Positions 9,571-19,039 are shown, counted from the stretch's first letter. The stretch: DNA of 41,979 nt from Chlorobium sp. (GCA_005843805.1 SZXY01000123.1:1-41979), one strand, 5' to 3'. Made by a program: numbers and translations. Notes: generated from the sequence alone by a model not told the origin.

Positions 9571-10103
9571 CAGCGAACCTCCTTTTCAAGAACGGTCACC
9601 AGATTGAAGGTGAGCATATTTGCCTTTTTGTATACCTTGATGACATGGTTGACCGCTTCATATCCGGCATCGGCATCGGCCCTGATAACAGGGCGGAGCT
9701 TCTGGTCGGCAAAACGTGCCATGACAACAAATTTGTCAAGCTCATCACGCCCAACCAGAAAGTTTTCTGCCAGCCTGAAGTGTTTCAGGGAGTCCTTTTG
9801 AGCAACTGCGGAAAAACCGGCCGATTGCAGTTTTGGCTTCACAACGGAGTTGAAAAGTTTCTCCCTCGTCTGCTGTGAAGAGACTCCCATAAAAAAGGTA
9901 TTGTCGCCGCTAACCGTTACGGTCAGAACATCTGATTCGGGAAGTTTCCGCTCCGAATGAGATGTGGGCAGATCTATCTTGACCACTTCAGGCGGACGAA
10001 ACTTGGTGGTCAGCATGAAAAACGTCAGCAGCAGAAACGCAACGTCCACCATTGGCGTCATATCAATGCGGAACCCAATCCGTTTTGACTTGATCCTCGA
10101 CAT
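9570..10103 (-). CDS. exbD: ExbD/TolR-family biopolymer transport protein (first copy)
   Basis: A 177-residue inner-membrane motor subunit. A short basic N-terminus ([14 protein letters not shown]) leads into a single helix. The essential aspartate is Asp20 in [15 protein letters not shown]. The periplasmic domain of about 135 residues diverges from that of the second ExbD while the helix is almost identical, which suggests an old duplication with changed partner contacts. It overlaps exbB upstream and exbD2 downstream by a single base at TGATG junctions, which points to coupled translation and fixed stoichiometry. Confidence 0.9.
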   Translation of the reverse strand: MSRIKSKRIGFRIDMTPMVDVAFLLLTFFMLTTKFRPPEVVKIDLPTSHSERKLPESDVLTVTVSGDNTFFMGVSSQQTREKLFNSVVKPKLQSAGFSAVAQKDSLKHFRLAENFLVGRDELDKFVVMARFADQKLRPVIRADADAGYEAVNHVIKVYKKANMLTFNLVTVLEKEVR

Positions 10104-10852
10104 CAGTTGTCCGATTTACCGGTTCCAAGAGTCTGTATGATATAGAATGCTGCCTCATCGATCATGTAACTGAAATGATCGATCCTGCTGGTAAAAATGT
10201 TGTAGGTGACAATACCGAAAATACCACCGACAATACCAAGCGCAGTATTGAAGAGCGCTTCGGAGATGCCAAGCGAAAGCTGTACTGCATCGGGAGCACC
10301 ACTGGTTGCCATGGCGGCAAAAGCGCGGATCATGCCAAGTGTCGTTCCCAGAAGCCCGATCATGGTGGAAATCGAAGCAATGGTGGAAAGCGCCACCAGG
10401 TTTTTTTCAAGAAGCGGCATCTCCATCACCGTTGCCTCCTCGACAGCCTTTTCCATCTCACTGATCTTTTTCTCGCGATCAGTAACATTATAGGATACAA
10501 GTTTTTTGTACCGTTCAAGCACTGTACGCAACACTGCGGCAAGTGAACTCTGATGGTCATCACATTTGGCAATGGCCTGATCGATATAGCCGTTGTCAAT
10601 ATCCAGCTTGAGACTCCTGACAAATTCCGGAATGTTCCCTTTGCCTGAGGCCTTGTTCAGTGCGATGATACGCTCAACCGTGTAGGCAATCACCATAAGA
10701 ATAAGTGCCATAAGCACCGAAACAACCGGCCCACCTTTCCAGACGGCATGGAACATTGAACCCGGAGGAGTCGTACCCATCCAGACATAGAAGCCGAAAG
10801 AAACCGCGTAGGTTACGACAATGAGCAGACCCGTAAAAAAACCCTGTTTCAT
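10103..10852 (-). CDS. exbB: ExbB/TolQ/MotA-family proton channel
   Basis: A 249-residue inner-membrane protein that forms the ring around the ExbD helices and uses the proton gradient to drive TonB. Hydrophobic segments lie near residues 5-25, 38-58, 150-175 and 195-220. The MotA/TolQ/ExbB core motif is seen in STMIGLLGTTLGMIRAFAAM and in ISEALFNTALGIVGGIFGI. The first gene of the exbB-exbD-exbD-tonB operon. Its promoter should lie in the 310-bp region shared with the divergent dnaG. I saw no convincing Fur-type site there. Confidence 0.92.
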   Translation of the reverse strand: MKQGFFTGLLIVVTYAVSFGFYVWMGTTPPGSMFHAVWKGGPVVSVLMALILMVIAYTVERIIALNKASGKGNIPEFVRSLKLDIDNGYIDQAIAKCDDHQSSLAAVLRTVLERYKKLVSYNVTDREKKISEMEKAVEEATVMEMPLLEKNLVALSTIASISTMIGLLGTTLGMIRAFAAMATSGAPDAVQLSLGISEALFNTALGIVGGIFGIVTYNIFTSRIDHFSYMIDEAAFYIIQTLGTGKSDN

Positions 10853-11162
10853 AGACTGTTAATTAATTTTGACTCTCCCGAAAGATAAACGAAGCATGAT
10901 AAACAGCTCTGTAATTTGCTATACTGCTGGACATATTTTTATAATAACAAGAACAACCACCGGCAGCAAGCATGATGAGAAAGCCGGTACTGTTTTACCG
11001 CGACAAGAGAGTGGTTGCAATGCACTAACAATAACCCAAGAAAGCTTCAGAAGCTTCAGTGATGAATTTAGCAAATAACCTTGTGATTTTTCAACAGTAA
11101 TCTATTTTGAAAAGAAATAAACACGTGTTCCCGCAACAATTTCACTGACAAAGCAAAGGCAG
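10853..11162. other. 310-bp divergent regulatory region between exbB and dnaG
   Basis: AT-rich and presumably holding promoters for both flanking operons. A 7-bp word GATAAAC is repeated at 10884-10890 and 10898-10904 near the exbB side, and GAAGCTTCA-like 9-bp units repeat in tandem around 11041-11060. A 69-codon plus-strand frame (10869-11078) has low-complexity, non-family-like content, and I do not consider it a gene. No tRNA or riboswitch fold was recognised. Confidence 0.45.
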
Positions 11163-13058
11163 ATGATTCCTCATACGGCCATTGATGATGTCCGGCAGGC
11201 GGCAGACATTGTTGATATTATCTCCGATTACCTGACGCTTCAGCCTTCAGGACGCAATTATAAGGCACTTTCTCCTTTTACCAAAGAGAAAACTCCGTCG
11301 TTTGTCGTCTCACCCGACAAACAGATCTACAAATGCTTTTCAACAGGCAAGGGTGGAAACGTATTCTCTTTTGTCATGGAAATGGAAAAGGTCTCCTTTC
11401 CCGAAGCAGTTGAACTGGTTGCCAAACGTGCAGGTATCGATATCAGCCGGTTTACCGAAAAAAAAGAGCACAAACCGGATCACGAAGAGAGCCGTACTGA
11501 AACTCTCCGCTGGGCGGCCAAGTTCTTTCACGCAACGCTTGAAAGCCAGGCCGGAAAAACAGGATATAGCTACCTGACTGAAGAGAGGGGCCTGTCGGCA
11601 AAAACCATTGCGAGTTTTGCCCTCGGTTACGCGCCCGAAGCATGGGAAAATCTGCACAATGAGGCAAAACGTGCTGGAATTGCGAAGGAGCATCTGCTTG
11701 AACTCGGACTGATAACGCATCGCAAAGAGAAAAACTCCTTTTATGACACCTTCAGGGGACGGGTGATTTTTCCGGTTTTTTCCATTGGAGGCCAAGTTGT
11801 CGGTTTTGGAGGACGAACCCTGCAGAGTGACCCTCAAACACCAAAATATCTTAACTCCCCGGAAAGCAGCCTCTTTGAAAAGTCCAAACTGCTCTATGGA
11901 CTGCACGCTGCAAAAGATGAAATCCGCCGCAAGGAGAGCGCTATCCTCGTTGAAGGCTACATGGATGTGCTGGCCCTTCACCAGGTTGGCATTACCAATA
12001 CGGTAGCGTCATGCGGCACCTCACTGACACGATACCAGGCAAAAATCCTGAAGCGCTACACCAACCGGGTACTCTTCATGTATGATGGAGACAGTGCCGG
12101 TCAAAAGTCAATGATGAGAGGTATCGACACGCTTCTGGCAGAAGGGCTCACCCCGTTCGTCCTCATGCTTCCTGTTGGTGACGATCCCGACAGCTTTGTT
12201 CGGCGTGAAGGACGGGAGAACTTTCTGCAGTTTGCCGCTGAAAATAAACTGCCGTTTCAGGAGTTTCAAATCCGGTTTTTCATGGAAGAGGGAAATTTCG
12301 ATCAGCCGGAGGTCAAATCAGAAGCGATCAAGGCAATGGCACACTCCATTGCACTGATCCCTGACCGAATCCGCCAGGAGCTTTACCTGCAGGAACTGTC
12401 GGAAAAACTGGCCATCAGCCTGCAGGCGCTCCACGAACTGCTTGGCAAGGAAAAGGTGACAGAGGAAAAGAAGAGAGTCTCAGCCGAAGATCGACTGGTC
12501 GTTCCCTCTCCGCGCCGGGAACAGACAAACTTCTCGGTTCTGGAAAAAACTTTTTTGAAAGCGCTGCTTGAAAGCACCGCGTATGGCAATGCCGTTCTGG
12601 AGTTTGCCGCTTCACATGAAGAGATGCTGGAGTTGCCACACAGGGAGGCGCAGGAGATTTTTACCCACATGATCCGCCGCTACCATGAGATTGCCGCCAA
12701 CCCGGAAGAGAGGATCGACATCACAACCGAAATAAGCATGTTCAGTCATCCGGAATCGAGAGACCTTGCCTCCGGTTTGCTTATCGAGCAACCGGTAAGC
12801 AATAAATGGCTTGAACAATCCGACCTGCACGCTCAAAATGCAAAACGGTGTCTGACAATGTTCCTCGATGCCTTCAAAAACCTTATTCTGGAGCCCCTGA
12901 TCCGCCAGAATGAGGTGATAACGGAAAAGATCCGCCATGAGAGCGATACAAACCGCGAGATCGAGCTGTCGAGGGAAAAGATTCTGCTTGACAAAAAAAT
13001 CAGGAAAACCTCCCGTGACCTTGGTACGATGATAACATCCATTCTCAACAGCCAGTAA
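11163..13058 (+). CDS. dnaG: DNA primase, with degenerate zinc-binding site
   Basis: Makes RNA primers at the replication fork with DnaB helicase. The 631 residues hold an N-terminal CHC2-like domain (1-100), a catalytic core with the TOPRIM region (VEGYMDVLALHQ and FMYDGDSAG, about 260-320), and a C-terminal helicase-binding region. Odd feature: the usual Cys-His-Cys-Cys zinc ligands appear as Ser37, Thr40, Cys58 and Thr61, so three of four are lost while the surrounding framework (EKTPSF, GKGGN) is kept. This is probably lineage-wide and not damage, since the rest of the enzyme is intact. Convergent with glyA. Confidence 0.96.
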   Translation: MIPHTAIDDVRQAADIVDIISDYLTLQPSGRNYKALSPFTKEKTPSFVVSPDKQIYKCFSTGKGGNVFSFVMEMEKVSFPEAVELVAKRAGIDISRFTEKKEHKPDHEESRTETLRWAAKFFHATLESQAGKTGYSYLTEERGLSAKTIASFALGYAPEAWENLHNEAKRAGIAKEHLLELGLITHRKEKNSFYDTFRGRVIFPVFSIGGQVVGFGGRTLQSDPQTPKYLNSPESSLFEKSKLLYGLHAAKDEIRRKESAILVEGYMDVLALHQVGITNTVASCGTSLTRYQAKILKRYTNRVLFMYDGDSAGQKSMMRGIDTLLAEGLTPFVLMLPVGDDPDSFVRREGRENFLQFAAENKLPFQEFQIRFFMEEGNFDQPEVKSEAIKAMAHSIALIPDRIRQELYLQELSEKLAISLQALHELLGKEKVTEEKKRVSAEDRLVVPSPRREQTNFSVLEKTFLKALLESTAYGNAVLEFAASHEEMLELPHREAQEIFTHMIRRYHEIAANPEERIDITTEISMFSHPESRDLASGLLIEQPVSNKWLEQSDLHAQNAKRCLTMFLDAFKNLILEPLIRQNEVITEKIRHESDTNREIELSREKILLDKKIRKTSRDLGTMITSILNSQ

Positions 13059-13074
13059 AAGGCTTTGATGACAC

Positions 13075-13116
13075 AAAAAAAGCCGCCTCCCGGAAAAACT
13101 CCCTGAAGACGGCTTT
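13075..13116 (-). terminator. Rho-independent terminator of glyA (between convergent dnaG and glyA)
   Basis: Arms AAAGCCG (13079-13085) and CGGCTTT (13110-13116) pair perfectly, with partial pairing further in. Read on the minus strand the stem is followed by a long T run (A tract 13075-13081). On the plus strand only three T follow, so it mainly stops glyA transcription. Confidence 0.75.
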
Positions 13117-13140
13117 GCAAACAAAAGAATCAGTATCTTC

Positions 13141-14457
13141 TCAAACGACGTATCCGTCAATCGGATGACTGAGACAAAGCTCCCTGATTTCCGCTCTGAC
13201 ACCACGGCAAATATCTCCAATCTCCGGCTTTTCGGCTGCAGAGATAACTCGGTCGATAAGCTCGGCAATAAGAGTACTGTCGGTTTCTTTCATCCCCCTT
13301 GTGGTCATTGCAGGAGTACCAATACGAATACCACTCGTCACAAAGGGAGACTTGTCGTCAAAAGGCACCATGTTCTTGTTGACGGTAATACCTGCTGAGT
13401 GCAGAAGGTTCTCGGCAACCTTTCCGGTAACGTTCTTGTTGCGAAGATCAAGCAGCATGAGATGGTTTTTGGTACCACCACTAACAATATTGTAACCAAG
13501 AGCCACAAACTTTTCAGCCATCACTGCGGCATTTTTCATGACCTGGATTGCATATTCCCTGAACTCCGGTTTCAGTGCCTCTCCAAAGGCAACTGCCTTG
13601 CCGGCAATAATATGCATGAGCGGGCCGCCCTGTATGCCTGGCATTACCTCGGCATCCATAACCTCGGACATCATTTTTACCCTGGAACCGGTTTTGGTTT
13701 TGATGGTCAGACCCATGGGGTTCTCGAAATCTTTGCCAATCATGATCATGCCACCCCTTGGACCGCGAAGGGTCTTGTGCGTGGTGGTGGTCACAAAATG
13801 GCAGTGAGGCATGGGGTCACCCAGAAGCCCGGCAGCAATAAGACCGGCAGGATGGGCAATATCGGCCATAAGCAACGCTCCTATCTTGTCGGCAATCGCG
13901 CGGAACGCTTTCAAATCAAAACCCTGGGAATAGGCACTTGCGCCGCAAATAATAAGTTTCGGCCTGACCTGCAGAGCAATCTCTTCAACCTTGTTCATGT
14001 CGATGCAGCCGGTTTGACGGTCAACACCGTAGAAATGTGCATCGAACATCTGACCGGAAAAATTGACTGCACTGCCATGGGTGAGATGACCACCATGTGA
14101 GAGGTCAAGACCCATGATACGGTCACCGGGTTTCAGTACCGAAAAAAGCACCGCCATGTTGGCGCTTGAACCAGAGTGCGGCTGCACATTGACATATTCG
14201 CAGCCAAAAAGTTTCTTTGCCCGGTCGCGAGCAAGGTTTTCTGCCACATCGACATACTCACAACCGCCATAATAGCGCTTGCCGGGATAGCCTTCGGCAT
14301 ATTTATTGGTCATCACCGACCCGCAAGCCTGCATGACCGCACGACTGGTGAAATTTTCAGAAGCAATGAGTTCAAGCGTTTCAGTCTGGCGAGTCATTTC
14401 ATTGGCAATGGCCGCAAAAAGCTCTTGATCCTGAACTTGAAGTATGTCGGTATCCAT
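13141..14457 (-). CDS. glyA: Serine hydroxymethyltransferase
   Basis: A PLP enzyme that interconverts serine and glycine and loads one-carbon units onto tetrahydrofolate. The 438 residues are slightly longer than the common 415-420. Key blocks are [10 protein letters not shown] near the N-terminus, [25 protein letters not shown], and the PLP lysine in [15 protein letters not shown]. The gene follows ribBA by 30 nt on the same strand and likely shares its transcript. A terminator lies just past the stop. Confidence 0.96.
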   Translation of the reverse strand: MDTDILQVQDQELFAAIANEMTRQTETLELIASENFTSRAVMQACGSVMTNKYAEGYPGKRYYGGCEYVDVAENLARDRAKKLFGCEYVNVQPHSGSSANMAVLFSVLKPGDRIMGLDLSHGGHLTHGSAVNFSGQMFDAHFYGVDRQTGCIDMNKVEEIALQVRPKLIICGASAYSQGFDLKAFRAIADKIGALLMADIAHPAGLIAAGLLGDPMPHCHFVTTTTHKTLRGPRGGMIMIGKDFENPMGLTIKTKTGSRVKMMSEVMDAEVMPGIQGGPLMHIIAGKAVAFGEALKPEFREYAIQVMKNAAVMAEKFVALGYNIVSGGTKNHLMLLDLRNKNVTGKVAENLLHSAGITVNKNMVPFDDKSPFVTSGIRIGTPAMTTRGMKETDSTLIAELIDRVISAAEKPEIGDICRGVRAEIRELCLSHPIDGYVV

Positions 14458-14487
14458 CGGTGTCTCTGTCCTTTTCCTGACGGAAGT

Positions 14488-15771
14488 TTACGGGTTGGGA
14501 TGTGTATTTTTTAATTTTTCTGCTGCGATCTGTTCAAGGTAAAGAGCGTCATTGCCACATGAACAACCGATCATGTGACCAAGTTTGTCACGTTTTGTGT
14601 CCAGATAGATCTGGTTCATGGGATTTGGAGCAATTTCGAGCGATATGCGTTCAACAATTTCCAGACCATACCCCTCGAGACCAACCACTTTTTTCGGATT
14701 ATTGGTCATGAGCCTCATTTTGCGAACTCCGAGATCCTCGAGAATCTGGGCTCCAATACCGTAGTCTCGCAAATCAGCCTTGAAACCAAGTTTTTCATTT
14801 GCCTCGACCGTATCGAACCCTTCGTCCTGAAGGTTATAGGCTTTCAGTTTGTTGATGAGCCCAATCCCCCTTCCTTCCTGCATGAGATAGATGAGCACAC
14901 CGCGCCCCTCTTTTTCAATCATGGCAAGCGCTGAATTAAGCTGGTTGCCGCAATCGCAGCGCAGGGAGGCAAAGGTATCGCCGGTAGCACACTGGGAGTG
15001 AACCCTGACAAGAACCGGTTCGTCAGTGGTAACATCCCCTTTGACAAAAGCCATGTGGTTCTGCTGGTCGGTAAATGATTCATAGGCGATAAGGCGGAAC
15101 TCGCCGTGTATGGTCGGCAGTCTCGACTCGACTGCACGCTGCACAAGCTTGTTGCGCTGCATCTGATAGGCAACAAGGGACTTGATGGTAATAAGCTTCA
15201 GTCCGAATTTTTCCTTGATCTTGATCAGTTCAGGGAGGCGGGCCATACTGCCATCATCGTGCAGAATCTCGCAAAGAAGACCAACAGGGCTGAATCCGGC
15301 AAGACGTGCAAGATCAACCGCAGCTTCTGTATGTCCAACTCGGCGAAGCACACCGCCATCCATGGCACGAAGAGGAAAAATATGTCCGGGCCGGGAAAAA
15401 TCGTCCGCCGTAAAGGATGGGTCGCCAAGCATCTTGATGGTCATTGCCCGATCGTAAGCTGAAATCCCGGTCGTGACTCCTTCGGCAATGGCATCGACCG
15501 ATACGGTGAAATTGGTCTCATGCTGGGAGGTATTTCGCTGCACCATCGGATCGAGCTGCAGCTCTTTTGCCCGCTTCATGGTGACAGCAACACAAAGCAA
15601 ACCTCGGGCCTCCTTGGTGATAAAATTGACCATTTCCGTGGTAACACGGTCTGCGGCAGCAATAAAATCACCCTCATCTTCACGATCCTCGTCATCAATG
15701 ACAATAACCAGCTTGCCCAGCCTGATATCTTCAAGAGCAGCTTCGATAGTATCGAAAATCTTTTTGTCCAT
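14488..15771 (-). CDS. ribBA: Bifunctional DHBP synthase / GTP cyclohydrolase II
   Basis: Supplies both precursors of riboflavin. The N-terminal RibB half (about 1-205) makes 3,4-dihydroxy-2-butanone 4-phosphate from ribulose 5-phosphate and shows [11 protein letters not shown], the metal-binding acidic loop, and [12 protein letters not shown]. The C-terminal RibA half opens GTP and has the zinc cysteines in [15 protein letters not shown] plus [11 protein letters not shown] and the YGIGAQIL segment. A full-length fusion of 427 residues. Upstream on the minus strand I saw no FMN riboswitch pattern, only AT-rich sequence shared with the carB promoter region. Probably cotranscribed with glyA. 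Confidence 0.96.
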   Translation of the reverse strand: MDKKIFDTIEAALEDIRLGKLVIVIDDEDREDEGDFIAAADRVTTEMVNFITKEARGLLCVAVTMKRAKELQLDPMVQRNTSQHETNFTVSVDAIAEGVTTGISAYDRAMTIKMLGDPSFTADDFSRPGHIFPLRAMDGGVLRRVGHTEAAVDLARLAGFSPVGLLCEILHDDGSMARLPELIKIKEKFGLKLITIKSLVAYQMQRNKLVQRAVESRLPTIHGEFRLIAYESFTDQQNHMAFVKGDVTTDEPVLVRVHSQCATGDTFASLRCDCGNQLNSALAMIEKEGRGVLIYLMQEGRGIGLINKLKAYNLQDEGFDTVEANEKLGFKADLRDYGIGAQILEDLGVRKMRLMTNNPKKVVGLEGYGLEIVERISLEIAPNPMNQIYLDTKRDKLGHMIGCSCGNDALYLEQIAAEKLKNTHPNP

Positions 15772-15895
15772 ACGCGTTGTTACACCTTTTTTCGAAAAGA
15801 GATTTTTTCATGAAGACAAAGGTAATGTAAAAAAATCCTGTTCCATTTTCAGGGTGTGGAAAAAGAAGCTTAAAGGAACAACAAAACAGGCAGCT

Positions 15896-15923
15896 TTGAG
15901 AAGCATGAGCATTTTTGTATAAT
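15896..15923 (+). promoter_or_regulatory. Predicted sigma70-type promoter for carB (C-terminal half)
   Basis: TTGAGA (15896-15901, five of six consensus bases) and TATAAT (15918-15923, perfect) are separated by 16 bp. The expected start site near 15930 falls at the first arm of the leader hairpin at 15928-15972. Confidence 0.65.
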
Positions 15924-15927
15924 GCAC

Positions 15928-15972
15928 GGGCTTTATAATAAGAAGGTGAATTGTTACCTTCTCTGACAGCCC
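15928..15972 (+). promoter_or_regulatory. Two-step stem-loop in the carB 5' leader
   Basis: An outer 5-bp stem GGGCT/AGCCC (15928-15932 with 15968-15972) encloses an inner 7-bp stem AGAAGGT/ACCTTCT (15941-15947 with 15956-15962). It lies 36 nt before the carB ATG. With no T run after it on the plus strand, it is not a simple terminator. It could set mRNA stability or regulate carB, but its function is unknown. Confidence 0.45.
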
Positions 15973-16008
15973 TGTATTCTGAAGCTATTTCTAACCTATC
16001 GAGATTGC

Positions 16009-17865
16009 ATGACCATACAAGCTTCCGACCTGCCGCAGGAGGTTATTGACCTTGCCCGGAAATTCCCGAAAGAGATGCTGCTGAAAGCCAAGCAAAACGG
16101 CTTTTCCGATTTTCAGCTTGCCAATATTTTCAACACTGCCGAGCCATCCATAAGGGCTCTGAGAAAACATTACGGTGTTGAATCCGTTTTTAAAACCGTC
16201 GATACCTGCGCAGCGGAGTTCGACGCAAAAACTCCCTACCACTATTCGACCTACGAAGAGGAAAACGAATCCATTGTTTCCGACCGCAAAAAGGTAATTA
16301 TCCTCGGTGGAGGGCCTAACCGCATCGGCCAGGGCATCGAGTTTGACTATTGTTGCGTCCAGGCAGTCTTCGCCCTCAGGGAGGCCGGCTATGAGACCAT
16401 CATGGTAAACTGTAACCCTGAAACTGTTTCCACGGACTACGATATAGCCGACAAACTCTACTTCGAACCGCTCACCTTTGAAGACACCATCCGCATCATA
16501 GAGCACGAAAAGCCGCTCGGTGTCATTGTCAGCTTTGGAGGCCAGACACCGCTGAAGCTCTCAACCAAACTGCATGAAGCTGGAGTAACCATTCTCGGTA
16601 CCTCCTCCAAAGGCATTGACATGGCTGAAGACCGCAAGAAATTCGGGGCTCTGCTTGAACAGCTCGATATCCCGCATCCCGAATACGGCACAGCCATAAA
16701 CCTCGATGAAGCCAAGGAGATAACCCGCAGAATCGGCTACCCTGCCCTTGTCCGGCCAAGCTATGTTCTCGGCGGACGGGCAATGAAAATCGTCTACAAC
16801 GACGATTCGCTCAAGGAGTATATCGACCAGGCGCTCTTTATTACGGAAAAATATCCCCTTCTGATCGACCGTTTTCTGGAAACCGCCGTTGAATTCGATA
16901 TCGACGCCATTGCCGACCGCACTGACTGCGTCATCAGCGGCATCATGCAGCATGTCGAGGCTGCAGGCATTCACAGCGGAGACTCCACCTCCATTCTGCC
17001 CTATCATAACATCAGCCAGAATGTCATTGCCACGATGAAGGAGTATACCCGCAAGCTGGCGGCAAACCTCAAGGTGGTCGGACTGATGAACATTCAGTAT
17101 GCCGTGCAGAACGAGAGTGTCTATGTAATCGAGGTAAACCCGAGAGCCAGCCGTACTGTTCCATTTGTCGGCAAGGCAACCGCCATCCCTGTGGTAAAAA
17201 TTGCAACCAGAGTCATGCTTGGCGAAAAGCTCAGCGACCTGCGCAAGGAGTACGACCTGAAAGATTGCGACGAACTCGGCATGAAGCATCTGGCCATCAA
17301 GGAACCAGTCTTCCCATTCTCAAAATTTGTCAAATCAGGCGTCTACCTCGGCCCTGAAATGCGCTCGACCGGTGAAGCCATGAGCCTTGCTGACGAGTTC
17401 CCCGAAGCCTTTGCCAAAGCATACCAGGCGGCAAACATGCATCTGCCCCTCTCCGGTGCAGTCTTTATCAGTGTCAACGACCAGGACAAAAACCAGAGAA
17501 TTCTTGACATTGCACGAGCGCTCTACCGCATGGACTTCGACCTGATTGCCACAGCAGGCACACACAGCTTCCTGACAGAGCACGGCATTGAGTGCAAAAA
17601 GGTCTTCAAGGTCGGTGAAGAGGGTCGTCCGAACATCTTCGACATCATCAAGCACGGCAAGATCAACTTTGTCATCAATACCCCAAGAGGCGAAAAAGCA
17701 CTGCACGACGAAGAGGCAATCGGCGCTGCATCAGTACTGAGCAACGTCCCCTTTGTCACCACAATAGAGGCCGCCGAAGCATCGGTTCAGGCAATCGACT
17801 GTATCCGCCACCAGGAGTTCGGAGTCAAAAGCCTCCAGGAGTACTCCTCCTACCGCGACAAATAA
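16009..17865 (+). CDS. carB: Carbamoyl-phosphate synthase large subunit, C-terminal half (split CarB)
   Basis: 618 residues, covering only the second half of the roughly 1070-residue CarB. It starts in the oligomerisation domain (LANIFNTAEPSIRALRKHYGV). The second ATP-grasp synthetase domain, which phosphorylates carbamate, follows (VIILGGGPNRIGQGIEFDY, NCNPETVSTDYD, EVNPRASRTVPFVGK). It ends with the MGS-like allosteric domain (ATAGTHSFL, NTPRGEKA). The N-terminal glutaminase-linked half is not in the window. The preceding 236 bp carry no coding remnant of it, so this is a true split gene, as known in some archaea and deep-branching bacteria, not a truncation. It feeds arginine and pyrimidine synthesis. 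A promoter and leader hairpin precede it. Confidence 0.93.
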   Translation: MTIQASDLPQEVIDLARKFPKEMLLKAKQNGFSDFQLANIFNTAEPSIRALRKHYGVESVFKTVDTCAAEFDAKTPYHYSTYEEENESIVSDRKKVIILGGGPNRIGQGIEFDYCCVQAVFALREAGYETIMVNCNPETVSTDYDIADKLYFEPLTFEDTIRIIEHEKPLGVIVSFGGQTPLKLSTKLHEAGVTILGTSSKGIDMAEDRKKFGALLEQLDIPHPEYGTAINLDEAKEITRRIGYPALVRPSYVLGGRAMKIVYNDDSLKEYIDQALFITEKYPLLIDRFLETAVEFDIDAIADRTDCVISGIMQHVEAAGIHSGDSTSILPYHNISQNVIATMKEYTRKLAANLKVVGLMNIQYAVQNESVYVIEVNPRASRTVPFVGKATAIPVVKIATRVMLGEKLSDLRKEYDLKDCDELGMKHLAIKEPVFPFSKFVKSGVYLGPEMRSTGEAMSLADEFPEAFAKAYQAANMHLPLSGAVFISVNDQDKNQRILDIARALYRMDFDLIATAGTHSFLTEHGIECKKVFKVGEEGRPNIFDIIKHGKINFVINTPRGEKALHDEEAIGAASVLSNVPFVTTIEAAEASVQAIDCIRHQEFGVKSLQEYSSYRDK

Positions 17866-17942
17866 AATCCCCGCGTATTTCGATTCCCGCGTGTTCGCCC
17901 GATACCGTTTTTTGGTTGCATGGAAATGATGGGGATATGGAA

Positions 17943-18404
17943 TCAGGGCAGACACGCAGGAATCAGGGCATCAAGAAACCTCCGCGCCACAGCGTAGATA
18001 CCGGGTTCAGAACTGGCTCTCGGCCCGGCAACATTGAGCACTTCAATAGCGTTCGTCTCGATCCATTGACGAACCTGTGCAACTGCTGCCAGATCATCTG
18101 GAGAGACGATCAAAAAAGGCTTGTGAGCTTTTCTGGCGCGCTGCATGGTGTAAAGTGTGCCGCCTTGCAGGGACTTGCGCGCAAGAATCAGGGTGCCGTC
18201 TGAGTCACGGACATTCCAGGCCGTTCTCTGCGGATAGAGGGATTGAGGAGTTTCAACAAGCTGGTAGCTCTCGGCTATTCTTCCATCTTCCGCCCGTCGC
18301 CCCTGCGGGCACCATCCTCCGTGCTGAAGATTGCTGGATATGGCGGCATCGAGCGCTGCCCGGTCAACACCGGTCTGGCCTCCTGAAACAATTTTTTTCA
18401 GCAT
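17943..18404 (-). CDS. YpsA/LOG-like putative molybdenum carrier family protein
   Basis: A 153-residue protein with the N-terminal LKKIVSGGQTGVDRAALDAA motif of the family once called putative molybdenum carrier (cpYpsA, SLOG superfamily Rossmann fold). The GGQTGVDRAALD loop is the expected ligand-binding site, and GTLILARKSLQGGT is the second conserved strand-loop. Family proteins are thought to bind nucleotides or their derivatives, and the molybdenum role is unproven. I place the start at the ATG at 18404, matching the family. A TTG at 18443 would add 13 unrelated residues. Convergent with carB. The upstream side faces the ferritin-like gene. Confidence 0.8.
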   Translation of the reverse strand: MLKKIVSGGQTGVDRAALDAAISSNLQHGGWCPQGRRAEDGRIAESYQLVETPQSLYPQRTAWNVRDSDGTLILARKSLQGGTLYTMQRARKAHKPFLIVSPDDLAAVAQVRQWIETNAIEVLNVAGPRASSEPGIYAVARRFLDALIPACLP

Positions 18405-18568
18405 GAGTGGTTGCCGTGATTGACGGAAATTTTCTGTTGACAAAAAAAATAATCCTCTGGAAAAGATAACTCCCGGTTATATTTGAATGCAAAGGATTGT
18501 GCCCCTTACAGTGCCGCTCTTTGCTTGAGTGGAAAAAGGATCCAACAGCAACCAAAACAGTATTGACC

Positions 18569-19039
18569 ATGCCCGCTATTCCCCAACACCACCTTGACGA
18601 ATCGATAAAACTTGAACTGAACCTTGCCAAGCTCTACACCATCTTTCATGACTCTTTTTCTGACGATGAGGATTTCTGGTGGCAGCTTGCAATGGAGGAA
18701 AGAGGCCACGCTTCACTCCTGCAGCAGGAAAAAAAACAGCCTCAGCCTGAAGAGTTCTTTCCGGATAATCTGCTGGCAAAAGACCTGCAATCCCTGATCG
18801 ATACCAACCAGCGAATTTCAGGGCTTGTAAGCGAATATTCAGCAAAACCGCCTTCAAGAGCTGATGCATTCAAGGCCGCACTCGATATTGAAATGGCTGC
18901 CGGTGAATCCCATTTCCAGCATTTTCTCGACAGTCCCACCAGCTCTTTTTCGGCCAATATTTTCAAGCAGCTCAACCAGGAAGATCGCGACCATGCCGAG
19001 AGAATCCGTGAGTATATGAAAGAGAACAGCATCCTGTAA
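18569..19039 (+). CDS. Ferritin-like (rubrerythrin-type) di-iron protein
   Basis: A 156-residue four-helix-bundle protein. Candidate di-iron ligands come in the usual repeated pattern: Glu16, Glu44 and His47 (MEERGH) in the first helix pair, and Glu108 with Glu138/Asp139 and His142 (QEDRDH) in the second. There is no rubredoxin-like CXXC tail, so it is not a full rubrerythrin. I took the ATG at 18569 because residues before it (from a GTG at 18497) do not fit the fold. It sits 86 nt before ferritin on the same strand, suggesting a shared role in iron or peroxide handling (inference). Confidence 0.75.
   Translation: MPAIPQHHLDESIKLELNLAKLYTIFHDSFSDDEDFWWQLAMEERGHASLLQQEKKQPQPEEFFPDNLLAKDLQSLIDTNQRISGLVSEYSAKPPSRADAFKAALDIEMAAGESHFQHFLDSPTSSFSANIFKQLNQEDRDHAERIREYMKENSIL

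Noticed and set aside
10869-11078. A 69-codon plus-strand frame between exbB and dnaG
   Set aside because: No ribosome site, no recognisable domain, and it fills a region expected to hold divergent promoters.
15772-15927. Possible FMN riboswitch upstream of ribBA
   Set aside because: The minus-strand leader is AT-rich and I could not find the conserved FMN aptamer segments.
17939-17970. 12-bp direct repeat GGAATCAGGGCA with 20-bp period
   Set aside because: It lies at the end of the YpsA-like gene and is too short to distinguish from chance.
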